Shown: piece by piece, positions 15,196 through 23,736 of the stretch
Layout: each line of letters starts with the position of its first letter
Numbering within the stretch: position 1 is the stretch's first letter
NCBI GenBank assembly: GCA_041394245.1
Contig: JAWKIR010000002.1
Span: 744,001 to 808,000, forward strand
Origin: Acidimicrobiales bacterium
Lineage (GTDB): Bacteria; Actinomycetota; Acidimicrobiia; Acidimicrobiales; Aldehydirespiratoraceae
DNA length: 64,000 bases
Direction of reading: 5' to 3'
Notes under the pieces: model-generated
Seen by the model: only the letters and a program-made list of their open reading frames with translations
The model's database searches: none
What the model was told of the DNA's origin: nothing
Translations under genes and position numbers: made by a program

Positions 15196-16311
15196 ATGCG
15201 CATCGGCTGCCCGAGCGAGATCAAGACCGCCGAACGCCGCGTCGGCCTCACCCCCTCCAGCGTTCGCGAGCTCGTCGTGCATGGTCACGAGGTGGTCGTG
15301 CAGAAGGGGGCGGGCGCCGGGATCGGGGCGTCCGACCTCGACTACACGACCGCGGGAGCCTCGATCGAGCCCGATGTCGAACGCCTCTGGGCGACCACCG
15401 ACATGATCGTGAAGGTGAAGGAGCCACAGGCCGAGGAGCGGGCCCGGTTGCACCCCGACCAGATCCTGTTCACCTACCTGCACCTCGCACCCGACCCGGC
15501 CCAGACGGAGGATCTCCTCACCAGCGGGGCGACCTGCATCGCCTACGAGACCGTCACCGACCCCCACGGCGGTCTGCCGCTGCTCGCGCCGATGTCACAG
15601 GTCGCAGGACGCATGTCGATCCAGGCCGGCGCGTCCGCGCTCGAATCGCCCCACGGCGGCGCCGGACTGCTGCTCGGGGGCGTCCCCGGTGTTCCTTCCG
15701 CCCGCGTCGTGGTCATCGGCGGGGGAGTGGTGGGCGAGAACGCGATCGAGATGGCGATCGGGCTCGGCGCCCAGGTCAATGTCCTCGATCGAGATCTCGA
15801 CGTACTCGGCCGCCTCGCCCGCCGCTTCGGCGCCGAACTGGAAACGGTGTACTCGACGACCGCCGCACTCGAGCACCTGGTCACCAACGCCGATCTGGTC
15901 ATCGGTGCCGTGCTGCTGCGCGGGGCGCGCGCGCCCAAGCTCGTCACCGCCGAGATGGTGAAACAGATGCGTCCCGGCTCGGTCCTCGTCGACGTCGCCA
16001 TCGACCAGGGCGGTTGTTTCGAGACCTCACGGCCGACGACCCATGCAGAACCGACGTTCGTCGTCGACGGCGTCGTCCACTATTGCGTCGCCAACATGCC
16101 GGGTGCGGTGCCGAAGACCTCGACCTACGCACTCAACAACGCGACCCTGCCGTTCACGCTCGCCATCGCCGACAAGGGCGCCCGCCAGGCGCTGGTCGAC
16201 GACGAACACCTGCGCAACGGACTCAACGTCCACCGCGGCATGCTGACCGAGCGCGAGGTCGCCGACGCCCAGGGACTCGACTACACCGACCCGCTCGTCG
16301 CGCTCGCCTGA
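15196..16311 (+). CDS. ald: Alanine dehydrogenase
   Basis: 371 aa, the usual Ald length. It begins MRIGCPSEIKTAERRVGLTP, the diagnostic N-terminus of alanine dehydrogenase/transhydrogenase proteins. The substrate Lys and His lie in VKVKEPQ and YLHLAPDP. The NAD-binding glycine loop is VVVIGGGVVGENA, and the C-terminal part has VANMPGAVPKTSTYALNNATLPF. The enzyme interconverts L-alanine and pyruvate plus ammonia with NAD. The start is the ATG at 15196; an upstream extension of 40 codons has no family similarity. It follows the molybdoenzyme by 65 bp and could be separately transcribed. Confidence 0.95.
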   Translation: MRIGCPSEIKTAERRVGLTPSSVRELVVHGHEVVVQKGAGAGIGASDLDYTTAGASIEPDVERLWATTDMIVKVKEPQAEERARLHPDQILFTYLHLAPDPAQTEDLLTSGATCIAYETVTDPHGGLPLLAPMSQVAGRMSIQAGASALESPHGGAGLLLGGVPGVPSARVVVIGGGVVGENAIEMAIGLGAQVNVLDRDLDVLGRLARRFGAELETVYSTTAALEHLVTNADLVIGAVLLRGARAPKLVTAEMVKQMRPGSVLVDVAIDQGGCFETSRPTTHAEPTFVVDGVVHYCVANMPGAVPKTSTYALNNATLPFTLAIADKGARQALVDDEHLRNGLNVHRGMLTEREVADAQGLDYTDPLVALA

Positions 16312-16323
16312 CCGGACGGCCGC

Positions 16324-17058
16324 TCAGTCGGAGTACTGGTACTCGCACCGCACGCCGGTGACCGTTCCCGTATCGGTGTCGACCACCGCCCAGTGGTACA
16401 ACCCGGGCTCGGTGAAGAACCCCGCGTCATCGAGTGGCGGGCAATCGCTGCTCAGCGCCGGATCCGCGAGCCCGGGGAGCACGTAGCGGATGGACCCCGT
16501 GTCGATGGTGTACTCGCCGCCGCCGACACCGACGAGTCTCCCGGCGATCAGTGTCTCGTCGACCGCGTCGACCGGAACCCAGAGTCCGTCGGGGTCCGGT
16601 TCCCAGGCCCCGTCGCTCCAGAGCTCGACCATCCACGCGGCGGAGCCGTCGGCGGCGAGTCCCACGAAGACGTAGCAGCCCCGCGAGTAGCCCGGGCGGC
16701 GGGTTCCCGGAGGAGACCGCACGGTGTCGACGATGACGAGGCAGTTGTCGCTGTACTCGGTGTCGGCGTCGACCACGACCTCGCGGTCGCCGACGGTGAT
16801 CACACCGGGCGCGAAGTCGGGGGACACGGTCACCACGGGGTACTGGGTCGAGGTGGAGACGTCGAGGGTGTAGCGCACCAACCAACCCCGGACGTCCGGG
16901 GCGCGAGCCCGATCCACCGGCGGGGCTGCGGTGGTTGTCGTCTCCTCGGCCGGTGGCGCCGACGTGACCGGCACCGACGACTCGGACACGACGTTGACGT
17001 CGTCCGCGCATGCTGCGGCCGCCGTCGAGAGGGCGAGGAGGAGAACCAGGACGCGCAT
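16324..17058 (-). CDS. Predicted lipoprotein, function unknown
   Basis: 244 aa with a short hydrophobic signal (VLVLLLALSTAAAAC) ending in a lipobox-like AAAC, so Cys17 is probably lipid-modified. A Ser/Thr/Pro-rich low-complexity linker follows (about residues 25-50, with TTTTAAPP). The rest is beta-rich, with Cys residues at NNCLV-like, RGCYVF, SDCPP and VRCEYQ positions that could form disulfides outside the cell. I do not recognise a family. It converges on ald with 12 bp between stops, and its start is 40 bp after the stop of the amidohydrolase on the same strand. Confidence 0.7.
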   Translation of the reverse strand: MRVLVLLLALSTAAAACADDVNVVSESSVPVTSAPPAEETTTTAAPPVDRARAPDVRGWLVRYTLDVSTSTQYPVVTVSPDFAPGVITVGDREVVVDADTEYSDNCLVIVDTVRSPPGTRRPGYSRGCYVFVGLAADGSAAWMVELWSDGAWEPDPDGLWVPVDAVDETLIAGRLVGVGGGEYTIDTGSIRYVLPGLADPALSSDCPPLDDAGFFTEPGLYHWAVVDTDTGTVTGVRCEYQYSD

Positions 17059-17098
17059 GGATCTCAGACGCCGACGGGCGGCGCGGGGTTCCCGGCGA

Positions 17099-18340
17099 CT
17101 ACTCGGTGATGCCGAAGCGCTGGAGACCGTAGGCCTCGATGGCGTTGCCGCGCAGCACCTTGTAGCACTCGTCGGCGTTCATGCCGACGGCCGCGAACAT
17201 CGAGTGGGCGACCTTGCGCGAGTGCGGGAAGGTGCCGTCGCTGTGCGGGTAGTCGGTCTCGAAGAGGATCTGATCGATGCCGACGTCCTCACGCTGCTTG
17301 AGGCCGACGAGGTCGTCGAAGATGCAGCCGTAGATGCGGCCCTTCGCGATCTCGCTCGGCAGCGGCCCGGAGCCGCCGACGCCGCCGCGCCCCTCACGGA
17401 ACACGGAATCCATGCGCTCGAGCTGGAACGGCATCCAGCCGACCTGACTCTCGGCGTAGGCGATCTTGATCTTCGGGAAACGCTGGAGCGTGCCCGAGAA
17501 GACCCAGTCGACGAACGAGCCCTCGGCGTTCTGCGCGTACAGCGACATCGACGTGGCCAGCGGTGCGTCCGGAGAAGTGGTCGGCATCGACGACGACGAG
17601 CCGATGTGCATCGACACCGTGACGTCGGCCTCTTCGCACGCCTGCCACAGCACGTCCCAGTCGCCGCTGTACATCGTGGCGCAGCCGAGTTTCGACGGGT
17701 TCTCCGAGAAGGCGATGGCGTAGCTGCCCTTGTCGGCGCAGCGACGCACTTCCTCGGCGGCCAGGGCCGGGTCCCACAGCGGAACGAGCGTCAACGGGAT
17801 CAGGCGGCCCTTGCCTGCCCCGCCACCCCAGTCGTCGATGATCCAGTCGTTGTAGATCTTCAGGCACTGCAGCGCGAGGTCCTTGTCGTCTCGCTCGAGG
17901 AAGCCCTGACCGCAGAAGCGGGGGAAGATGTTGGGATAGTTGATCGCCGCCTCCACATGGTTGAGGTCCATGTCCTCGAGGCGTTCCTTCTGGGAGTACG
18001 TGCCGGGTCGGAGATCCTCGTAGACGGCGGCGACGTTGCGCTGCTCCTCGCGGGGCACCCCGGCAGGCCCGTGGAGGAAACCGGTGGGTGTGACACTGTC
18101 CTCGTAGAGCCAGACGTCGCACATCTGCCCGTCGGGGTCGTTGCGCTCGAAGCCGTAGTGGCCGCCCTCGAACTTCAGCCGGACCTTCTCCTGCACGACC
18201 CGGGGACCCCGATCCCGAAGGCTCGGTGGCAACTGCTGTTGCCACAGATCCTTCGGCTCCATCACGTGATCATCCACGGAGATCATCAGGGGGAGGTCTT
18301 CTTCGGCTGGTGTGACGTTCTCGATCGACCCGGTGCTCAT
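17099..18340 (-). CDS. Amidohydrolase family protein (paralogue of the 6.3-kb gene)
   Basis: 413 aa. It begins with an acidic leader, then ISVDDHVMEPKDLW, and later MHIGSSSSMP, AYAESQVGWMPFQLERMD and FETDYPHSDGTFPHSRKVA. These blocks match the 6.3-kb protein almost motif for motif, so they are clear paralogues, differing mainly in the loop around residues 60-90. The DDH pair replaces the HxH of canonical amidohydrolases, as in other members of this subfamily. It is divergent from the small 18.4-kb gene, with 26 bp between starts. Substrate unknown; a hydrolase or decarboxylase of a ring-cleavage or xenobiotic pathway is likely. Confidence 0.87.
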   Translation of the reverse strand: MSTGSIENVTPAEEDLPLMISVDDHVMEPKDLWQQQLPPSLRDRGPRVVQEKVRLKFEGGHYGFERNDPDGQMCDVWLYEDSVTPTGFLHGPAGVPREEQRNVAAVYEDLRPGTYSQKERLEDMDLNHVEAAINYPNIFPRFCGQGFLERDDKDLALQCLKIYNDWIIDDWGGGAGKGRLIPLTLVPLWDPALAAEEVRRCADKGSYAIAFSENPSKLGCATMYSGDWDVLWQACEEADVTVSMHIGSSSSMPTTSPDAPLATSMSLYAQNAEGSFVDWVFSGTLQRFPKIKIAYAESQVGWMPFQLERMDSVFREGRGGVGGSGPLPSEIAKGRIYGCIFDDLVGLKQREDVGIDQILFETDYPHSDGTFPHSRKVAHSMFAAVGMNADECYKVLRGNAIEAYGLQRFGITE

Positions 18341-18366
18341 GTCCCCAATCTAGCGACACCACTCCC

Positions 18367-18738
18367 ATGAGCCAGAATGCGGGCATGACATTCGACGAAC
18401 CCCGCCCGCTCCGCACCGCCGGGGATCCCGACACGATCACGATCTCCGGTGCCGTCGAGAAGACGTTCACCGTCGGACGACGACCGGGCCCCCTGGCGAC
18501 GCTGCTCGGCGACGCTCACCCGCAGGGCGACCACGCGACCGTTCGCTCCGGCGACGGGCTCTTCCACGCGTCGATTCCGCTGAAGATCCTGCGCCACGGC
18601 CTGGTCACCGACGACGGCCGACTCGATCTGCCCAACCCACCGACCAAGTGCTGGCTGGTGAAGGACGTCCGCGTCATCGAGGTGACCGAAGGTCGCATGG
18701 CCGACAGCCTCCCGGACGAGGAGCGAGCCAAGACCTGA
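18367..18738 (+). CDS. Small hypothetical protein, possibly related to the sulfite-oxidase/MsrP fold
   Basis: 123 aa (ATG 18367; a second ATG at 18385 would give 117 aa). The segment HATVRSGDGLFHASIPLKIL followed by TKCWLVKDVRVIEVTEG resembles the last strands of molybdopterin-binding sulfite-oxidase-fold proteins ('V.S.DG....IPL' then 'W.VKDV..IEVT'), but the molybdopterin core is absent. It could be a stand-alone remnant or a different small fold. No signal peptide or membrane segment. It ends at the 64-nt palindrome that separates it from a convergent amidohydrolase. Confidence 0.55.
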   Translation: MSQNAGMTFDEPRPLRTAGDPDTITISGAVEKTFTVGRRPGPLATLLGDAHPQGDHATVRSGDGLFHASIPLKILRHGLVTDDGRLDLPNPPTKCWLVKDVRVIEVTEGRMADSLPDEERAKT

Positions 18739-18802
18739 CCCGCTACATCGGTGTCAGACACCCGCTACACGTGTAGCGGGTGTCTGACACCGATGTGGCG
18801 GG
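18739..18802. terminator. 64-nt near-perfect palindrome between convergent genes (bidirectional terminator or dispersed repeat)
   Basis: The left arm 18739-18770 and the right arm 18771-18802 are reverse complements over 32 bp with a single G-T mismatch, meeting at ACGT with no spacer. The core repeats GGTGTCAGACACC and CCCGCTACAC units. It begins directly after the stop at 18736-18738 and ends two bases before the opposite stop codon at 18805-18807, so it can terminate both transcripts. The perfect pairing and internal modular repeats also look like a dispersed extragenic palindrome; copies elsewhere in the genome would decide. Confidence 0.75.
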
Positions 18803-18804
18803 GG

Positions 18805-20013
18805 TCAGACGAGGGCGCCGGCGCCCTTCAGGAGGGCCTCGTTGGGTTCGGGCGGGAGCTCGGTCAGCGGCTCGGAGATCTCGGCGTGGGTCGGGCCGTA
18901 CTTCTCCGCGATCGGGGCGAGCGCGTCCAGGTCGAACCCGTAGAGCTCGGCGCAGTTGGTGCCGACGACCTTCTGGATCTCGTCAGGGGTCATGCCGGCG
19001 AAAACCTGGCGCATGTGCTCGCGTGTGAACGGGAACGTGCCCTCGCGGTGCGGATAGTCGGAGCCCCACATGAACTTGTCGATGCCGAGCTCGAGCGCGG
19101 CCGCCGCGTCCTCCGGGCCGGGCTGGCTGACACCGAGCCAACAGTTCCGCTGGAAGTACTCCGTCGCCGACCTCGGCAGGATGTGGCTCTCGTCGTACTT
19201 CAGCTCGCCGGTCCGCCCGGTCTTGCGGATCTGTTCGAGCACGGAGTCCATCCGCCGCAACATCGGCGGCAGCCACGCCGCACCCTGCTCGGTCATCACG
19301 AACTTCATGCCGGGGAAACGCTCGAACACGCCACTGAGCAGGAACTGTCCGAACGGACGGTGTGAGTAGTGGCTCACGTCCATGATGAAGAGCAGGTCGG
19401 CCGCCGGATACGGGCCGTAGTCCGGTGCGCCGGTGCCGCCGTGGAGGTTGACGATGACATCGCGCTCCTCGCACGCGGCCCAGATCGGGTCGTAGACGGG
19501 GTCGTGGAGCGGCGCGAGCCAGTCGCAGTCGGGCGGCAGGTTGGGCAGGAGCATGCCGCCCCGTAGCCCGTTGTCGGCGATCCAGTGGATGTCCTCGACC
19601 GCATCGTCGATGTCGTTGAGGAAGATCTGGCCGATCCCGGCCCGCTGCTCCGGGAACCGCTCGCAGAAGTCCTTCATCCAGCGGTTGTGGGCTCGCACGC
19701 CGGCGAGCCGCTTGGGATAATCGTCCTCCCGTGGCGGCTTCGCGAAGAGCACGAAGCTCGGGAAGAAGGGCGGAATCGTGTTGGGGAACACGACCTCGCC
19801 GATGACGCCGTCGTCCCAGAGGTCCTTGTTGCGAGCCTCGTCATCCCAGTTGCGGATCCGCCAACCGTCCTGGAGGTCGCGCCACGCGTTCTTGTAGCCG
19901 CCCCGCCACTCGTCGAACTCGTCGTGCCAGACGGGGTCGAGATACTCCCGGTACTGGGCGTGGCTTCCCCCGGCATGACAATCGGCGGAGATGATCGTGT
20001 AGTGCTCGCTCAT
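18805..20013 (-). CDS. Amidohydrolase family protein (third, more distant member)
   Basis: 402 aa starting MSEHYTIISADCHAGG; the SADCHAG block is the metal-binding beta-1 motif of this subfamily. Later come VNLHGGTGAPDYGPYPA, VMTEQGAAWLPPMLRRMDSVL and FMWGSDYPHREGTFPFTREHM, with the conserved late Asp. The ATG at 20013 is used; an ATG three codons upstream (20022) is possible. The open frame continues to 21156, but that part overlaps the reductase gene on the same strand and is rejected. It is less like the other two amidohydrolases (DCHAG instead of DDHVxEP). Role probably catabolic, substrate unknown. Confidence 0.86.
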   Translation of the reverse strand: MSEHYTIISADCHAGGSHAQYREYLDPVWHDEFDEWRGGYKNAWRDLQDGWRIRNWDDEARNKDLWDDGVIGEVVFPNTIPPFFPSFVLFAKPPREDDYPKRLAGVRAHNRWMKDFCERFPEQRAGIGQIFLNDIDDAVEDIHWIADNGLRGGMLLPNLPPDCDWLAPLHDPVYDPIWAACEERDVIVNLHGGTGAPDYGPYPAADLLFIMDVSHYSHRPFGQFLLSGVFERFPGMKFVMTEQGAAWLPPMLRRMDSVLEQIRKTGRTGELKYDESHILPRSATEYFQRNCWLGVSQPGPEDAAAALELGIDKFMWGSDYPHREGTFPFTREHMRQVFAGMTPDEIQKVVGTNCAELYGFDLDALAPIAEKYGPTHAEISEPLTELPPEPNEALLKGAGALV

Positions 20014-20063
20014 GCCTGCCATTTTCGCCGAACCGGCCAACGCGCACCATTCGGCGCCACGGA

Positions 20064-21281
20064 TCAGGCCGCGGCGCGGGTGCGACGCAGAAGTGGATCG
20101 GCCAACGCCAGAGTGCGGTCGGCCACGCGAAGGACACGACCTGCCGCCCCGGGCGAGTCCGCGTCGACCAGGTTGCCCATCACCTGCAGGGTGATGTCGG
20201 CGATCTTCTGGGTGCCGACTGCGACCCGCAGCCCACTGCGCAACACGAACGGGTGGCCGATCAGGAAGCTGAACCGACGACCGGTGCGCAGGAAGGCATC
20301 GAAGCGCTCTCCGATCTGGCGGTCGTACTCCGACGCCGCCGTCGCCGGGTCGGCGAGGAAGAGATCCGCTGCCAGCATCCCCGACTCGAGGCCGTAGTCG
20401 ATGCCCTCGCCGTTCATCGGGTTGACGAGGCCGGCCGCGTCGCCGATCGCAACCCACCCCGGACCGTGGCGTCGCTGCACACTCATCGGGAGGCGCCAGG
20501 CCCGCGGTCGCTCGAGGTTCTCGCCGAGATCCCAGTCGTCGCGGACCAGGTCGCGATAGTTGTCGAGCAGGTTGTTGAGGTTGAGCTTCTTGAAGCCCTT
20601 CATGGTCGACAAGGCACCGACGCCGATGTTGACCGTGCCGTCGCCGGCCGGGAACATCCAGCCGTAGCCCGGCACCGGGGTGCCGTGGTCGTCCTTCAGG
20701 GTGAGGCACGCCTCGAGATTGCGGTCGGTGTGGCGGGGCGATTCGGCGTAGGTGCGGATCGCGAGCCCGAACGGCTCGTCGTCGATGCGCTGCGCGCCGA
20801 GGAGGCGAGCGACGCTGCCCGGTGCGCCGGTCGCGACGACGGTCATGTCGGCGGCCCACTTGCGTCCACCCGCCTCGACGCCGACGACACGGTCGCCGTC
20901 CATCAGCGGCATCGCCTCGGCTTCCCATTCGACCTCGGCGCCGGCCAGCTGGGCAGCGGTCATCAGATGGGCATCGAGGTGACGGCGGGGCCACACCGCT
21001 CCGTTGGGAGCGAAGCGACCGTTGTCGGGCCAGGGCAGTTCCCGGCGTGTCCTTCCCGCGATCATGCGCAGGCCGTCGATCCGATGCGAGCCGCTCATGT
21101 CGATCTCGAGCTGGTTGAGCGCATGGACCGCCCGCGGTGTGAGTCCGTCGCCGCACACCTTGTCGCGGCCGGGCGCGGCCTTCTCGAACACGCGGACCGT
21201 GGCGCCCGCCCGTGCCGCGCGGATCGCTGCTGCTGCGCCCGCAGGCCCGGCACCGATGACGACGATGTCGCGGTGTTCCAT
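20064..21281 (-). CDS. Geranylgeranyl reductase family flavoprotein
   Basis: 405 aa, FAD-dependent. The dinucleotide-binding motif VVIGAGPAGAAAA lies at about residues 6-18, KVCGDGLTPRAV is the family-specific loop, and AIGDAAGLVNPMNGEGIDYGLESG is the second FAD motif. Family members reduce isoprenoid double bonds (GGPP, menaquinone side chain or archaeal-type lipids). With menB in the window, a menaquinone side-chain reductase (MenJ-like) is a reasonable guess but not shown. The ATG at 21281 directly precedes the FAD motif. Confidence 0.87.
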   Translation of the reverse strand: MEHRDIVVIGAGPAGAAAAIRAARAGATVRVFEKAAPGRDKVCGDGLTPRAVHALNQLEIDMSGSHRIDGLRMIAGRTRRELPWPDNGRFAPNGAVWPRRHLDAHLMTAAQLAGAEVEWEAEAMPLMDGDRVVGVEAGGRKWAADMTVVATGAPGSVARLLGAQRIDDEPFGLAIRTYAESPRHTDRNLEACLTLKDDHGTPVPGYGWMFPAGDGTVNIGVGALSTMKGFKKLNLNNLLDNYRDLVRDDWDLGENLERPRAWRLPMSVQRRHGPGWVAIGDAAGLVNPMNGEGIDYGLESGMLAADLFLADPATAASEYDRQIGERFDAFLRTGRRFSFLIGHPFVLRSGLRVAVGTQKIADITLQVMGNLVDADSPGAAGRVLRVADRTLALADPLLRRTRAAA

Positions 21282-21316
21282 GGGCGCCAGTCTCGCCGAC
21301 CGCGGGGGAGAACCCT

Positions 21317-21853
21317 CTACGGGAGCTGACAAACGTGCGCGAGCGCCAGGCGCAGGAGTCGGTCGTGGCCGCCCGTCATCTCCTCGCGCACCTCGGGGCT
21401 CGCGGCCTCGGCCGGCGTGACCCAGGTCAGGTCGAGCGAATCTCTCGACGGCTGTGCTTCGCCCTCGATGGGCACCACATAGGCGAGACTCACGGCGTGC
21501 TGGCGAGGGTCGTGGTAGCCCGACACCGTCGGATCGGGGAAGTACTCGGCGACCGTGAACGGCGTCGGATTCGCCGGGATACGCGGGAATGCCATGGCCC
21601 CGAGATCCTTCTCCAGATGCCGCATCAACGCGTTGCGGATCCGCTCGCCGAACCGGATGCGACCGGTGACCAGCGCACGGCTCACGGTCCCGTCGGGCAT
21701 GGCTCGCAGCAACAGGCCGATGTGGGTGACCTCGCCCAGGTCGTCGACGCGCACCGGTACCGCGTCGACATAGACCATGGGGACGCGGCCGCGGACGGTC
21801 TCGAGATCCTCGTCGGACAGCCAGGCGTTTGCAGTCTCAGTGATGTCGCTCAC
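21317..21853 (-). CDS. DUF4916-like NUDIX-fold protein
   Basis: 178 aa, starting at GTG 21851-21853 (VSDITETANAWLSDEDL). The sequence has a NUDIX-like sheet (VPMVYVDAVPV, HIGLLLRAMPDGT) and a central RIRFGERIRNALMRHLEKDLGAMAFP where NUDIX proteins carry the G-x5-E-x7-REUxEE box, but here the box is not conserved (no REVxEE). It ends with LDLTWVTPAEAA..., a common NUDIX tail. It therefore probably belongs to the actinobacterial DUF4916 group, whose hydrolase activity is doubtful. It overlaps nothing and lies 35 bp before the reductase. Confidence 0.7.
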   Translation of the reverse strand: MSDITETANAWLSDEDLETVRGRVPMVYVDAVPVRVDDLGEVTHIGLLLRAMPDGTVSRALVTGRIRFGERIRNALMRHLEKDLGAMAFPRIPANPTPFTVAEYFPDPTVSGYHDPRQHAVSLAYVVPIEGEAQPSRDSLDLTWVTPAEAASPEVREEMTGGHDRLLRLALAHVCQLP

Positions 21854-21906
21854 GGCGAGAGTCTCGCGCTCGCGAGGCGCCCGTACGGGGACCGATACCG
21901 GAGCGG

Positions 21907-23010
21907 CTACGCGTCGCGTTCCCGCACGCCGGTCGACCGTTGGTGACCGACCACATGGCCCCAGAATCCTCTCGGCGCCACCAGTTCGTCGATCAGGTAT
22001 TCCATGCGGGGGGCATAGAGATTCCGCAGCGCCGCCGTGCGTTGTCGGGCCTCGGCGAACGGCACGAGGGCGAACCCGTGGTCGGCGAGTTCGCGGTACA
22101 TGAGCGCGAACAGGCCGTCGCCGGTGCCATCGCCATCGTCGGGGTCCGTCTCCGCGGACACGAGCGCCGACTCGTAGCCCGTCAGGTCGTGGCCCTCGGT
22201 GAGTTCCTCGAAGAGCCGGGCGGACCGCCGCAGACACCAGTAGGGCTCCCGGTCGTCGGCCCCCTCGATGACCTGACAGACGAGCGCGGCGTCGCTGATG
22301 AGTCCGAGCGCGGTGATCCAGTTCTGCCCGGCGTGTTTGGAGCGGAACAGCATCAGCATGGGGAAGGCCGTGTGGGTCTCGATCACTCCTGCGATCCAGT
22401 CCTCCCACTCCTGGAAGTACGACCGCAGGGTGGCGACGTCGGCGTCGGGGGATCGAGCGATGATCAGGCTCTGCGGCGTGATCCGACCCTCGTTGCCGTC
22501 ATCGAGCGTCATCAGCTTGCGCTCATGCTCGCTGTAGGCGCTGTAGAGCGCAGGCAGATAGCCGATGACCAGCGCCGTGGTGAGCACCCCGCTGAACGCC
22601 TCGATCAGTGCACCGAACCGGGGGATCTCCTCGGTGGGGACGACCTCGCCGAAGCCCAGCGTGAAGTAGACGACACCGGAGTAGTACATGTCGTCCACCA
22701 GCGTCTCGGCTCCGCTGATGCCTCCGAGACCCCACCAGATCAGACCGAAGCCGATGATCTGTTGCACGACCCACAGGGTCAGCAGCAGGAGTACCGACAC
22801 CGGGGCGTAGACGCCGAGGAACTGTTCACGTCGGCGCTCGGTCTCGATCCGGAGCGCGATCGCCCGCACGATCTTCCACGAGCGCCCGTAGAGCTGCATC
22901 GTCAACCAGAAGCGCCGCCGGTTCGTCTGGGTCGCGACCAGGGTGTTGACGAGATCGGCAAGCACCGTGATGACAAGGATGATGCCGAGGACGATGGCGA
23001 GCGTGTGCAT
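21907..23010 (-). CDS. Two-pore-helix type potassium channel family protein (Ion_trans_2)
   Basis: 367 aa. Membrane segments are visible at about 3-25, 66-92 and 132-158, with a pore loop YYSGVVYFTLGFGEVVPT whose selectivity filter TLGFGE (residues 117-122) matches the T-x-G-F/Y-G-D/E potassium channel signature. The C-terminal ~200 residues are a soluble, mostly helical domain with no RCK (TrkA-N) motif, so gating would differ from KtrA-type channels. It is divergent from the TetR-TauD operon, 60 bp apart. Confidence 0.82.
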   Translation of the reverse strand: MHTLAIVLGIILVITVLADLVNTLVATQTNRRRFWLTMQLYGRSWKIVRAIALRIETERRREQFLGVYAPVSVLLLLTLWVVQQIIGFGLIWWGLGGISGAETLVDDMYYSGVVYFTLGFGEVVPTEEIPRFGALIEAFSGVLTTALVIGYLPALYSAYSEHERKLMTLDDGNEGRITPQSLIIARSPDADVATLRSYFQEWEDWIAGVIETHTAFPMLMLFRSKHAGQNWITALGLISDAALVCQVIEGADDREPYWCLRRSARLFEELTEGHDLTGYESALVSAETDPDDGDGTGDGLFALMYRELADHGFALVPFAEARQRTAALRNLYAPRMEYLIDELVAPRGFWGHVVGHQRSTGVRERDA

Positions 23011-23045
23011 CCGGTCGCGATCCTAGAGCGTCTTGACCGCCGCCG

Positions 23046-23062
23046 AATATACGGCGTATATT
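23046..23062. promoter_or_regulatory. TetR operator upstream of the TetR-TauD operon
   Basis: AATATAC-GGC-GTATATT is a perfect 7-bp inverted repeat with a 3-bp spacer, AT-rich in very GC-rich surroundings, 8 bp before the ATG of a TetR gene. Binding there would block the operon promoter, so autorepression is likely. It may also affect the divergent channel gene. Confidence 0.65.
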
Positions 23063-23070
23063 GACGCCGG

Positions 23071-23736
23071 ATGTCGACGACGACCGCACCGGCGACCGGC
23101 CTACAACCGGAGGAGATCGTCGAGGTCGCGCGCCGGCTGATCTCCGAGCACGGTCTGGAATGGTTCTCCATGCGCAAGCTCGCTGCCGCGCTCGATGTCA
23201 ACCCGATGACCGTCTACCTGCGCTTCGACAGCAAGGACGATCTGCTCGACGCCGTGGCCCGCCAGAGCCTGACCGCCGTCGATCTGCCCGAGCTCGGCGA
23301 CGGACCGTGGGAGGACCGGGCGACGGCATTGTGCGTCACGCTCCGGGCGCACCTCCTGGCCGACCGGAATCTGCTGTCCCTCTACGCCACCGCGAACCGG
23401 ATGTCGGGCGCGGTGCTGCAGACGGTCGAGCGAGGACTCCTCCTCGTGGAGGAGATCGGGTACCGCGGCGACGACGCCGTGACCGCATTCCGTGCGCTGT
23501 TCTGGCACACGGTCGGGTTCACGCTCGTCCACCACAACCACGAGTCCTTCCCGGCCGACCGACCCGGCGGACTCGGCGACGTGATCGAATCCCTCGATGC
23601 GGCGACACACCCCGCGTTCGCCCGCCACCTGCTGTCGTTCACGGCCGTCGACGGTGATGCCCTGTTCGCCCATACCACCCGACTGGTGGTCGCCGGTCTG
23701 CGCGGCGCCGCCCAGCAATCAACGGAGAAGCCATGA
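23071..23736 (+). CDS. TetR/AcrR family transcriptional regulator
   Basis: 221 aa. The DNA-binding part reads IVEVARRLISEHGLEWFSMRKLAAALDVNPMTVYLRFDSKDDLL (residues about 15-58, landmark only), a standard TetR helix-turn-helix. The C-terminal ligand domain is helical with FWHTVGFTLVHHNHE. Its stop overlaps the TauD start by 4 bp (ATGA), so the pair is translationally coupled. A perfect palindrome lies just upstream. It probably senses the substrate of the downstream dioxygenase. Confidence 0.9.
   Translation: MSTTTAPATGLQPEEIVEVARRLISEHGLEWFSMRKLAAALDVNPMTVYLRFDSKDDLLDAVARQSLTAVDLPELGDGPWEDRATALCVTLRAHLLADRNLLSLYATANRMSGAVLQTVERGLLLVEEIGYRGDDAVTAFRALFWHTVGFTLVHHNHESFPADRPGGLGDVIESLDAATHPAFARHLLSFTAVDGDALFAHTTRLVVAGLRGAAQQSTEKP

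Noticed and set aside
18739..18802. The palindrome as a CRISPR repeat or small RNA gene
   Set aside because: It is a single copy in the window with no spacers and no separate promoter; its location between two stops fits a terminator.
20014..21156. N-terminal extension of the third amidohydrolase
   Set aside because: It overlaps the geranylgeranyl-reductase-like gene on the same strand and is Arg/Pro-rich with no similarity to the family.
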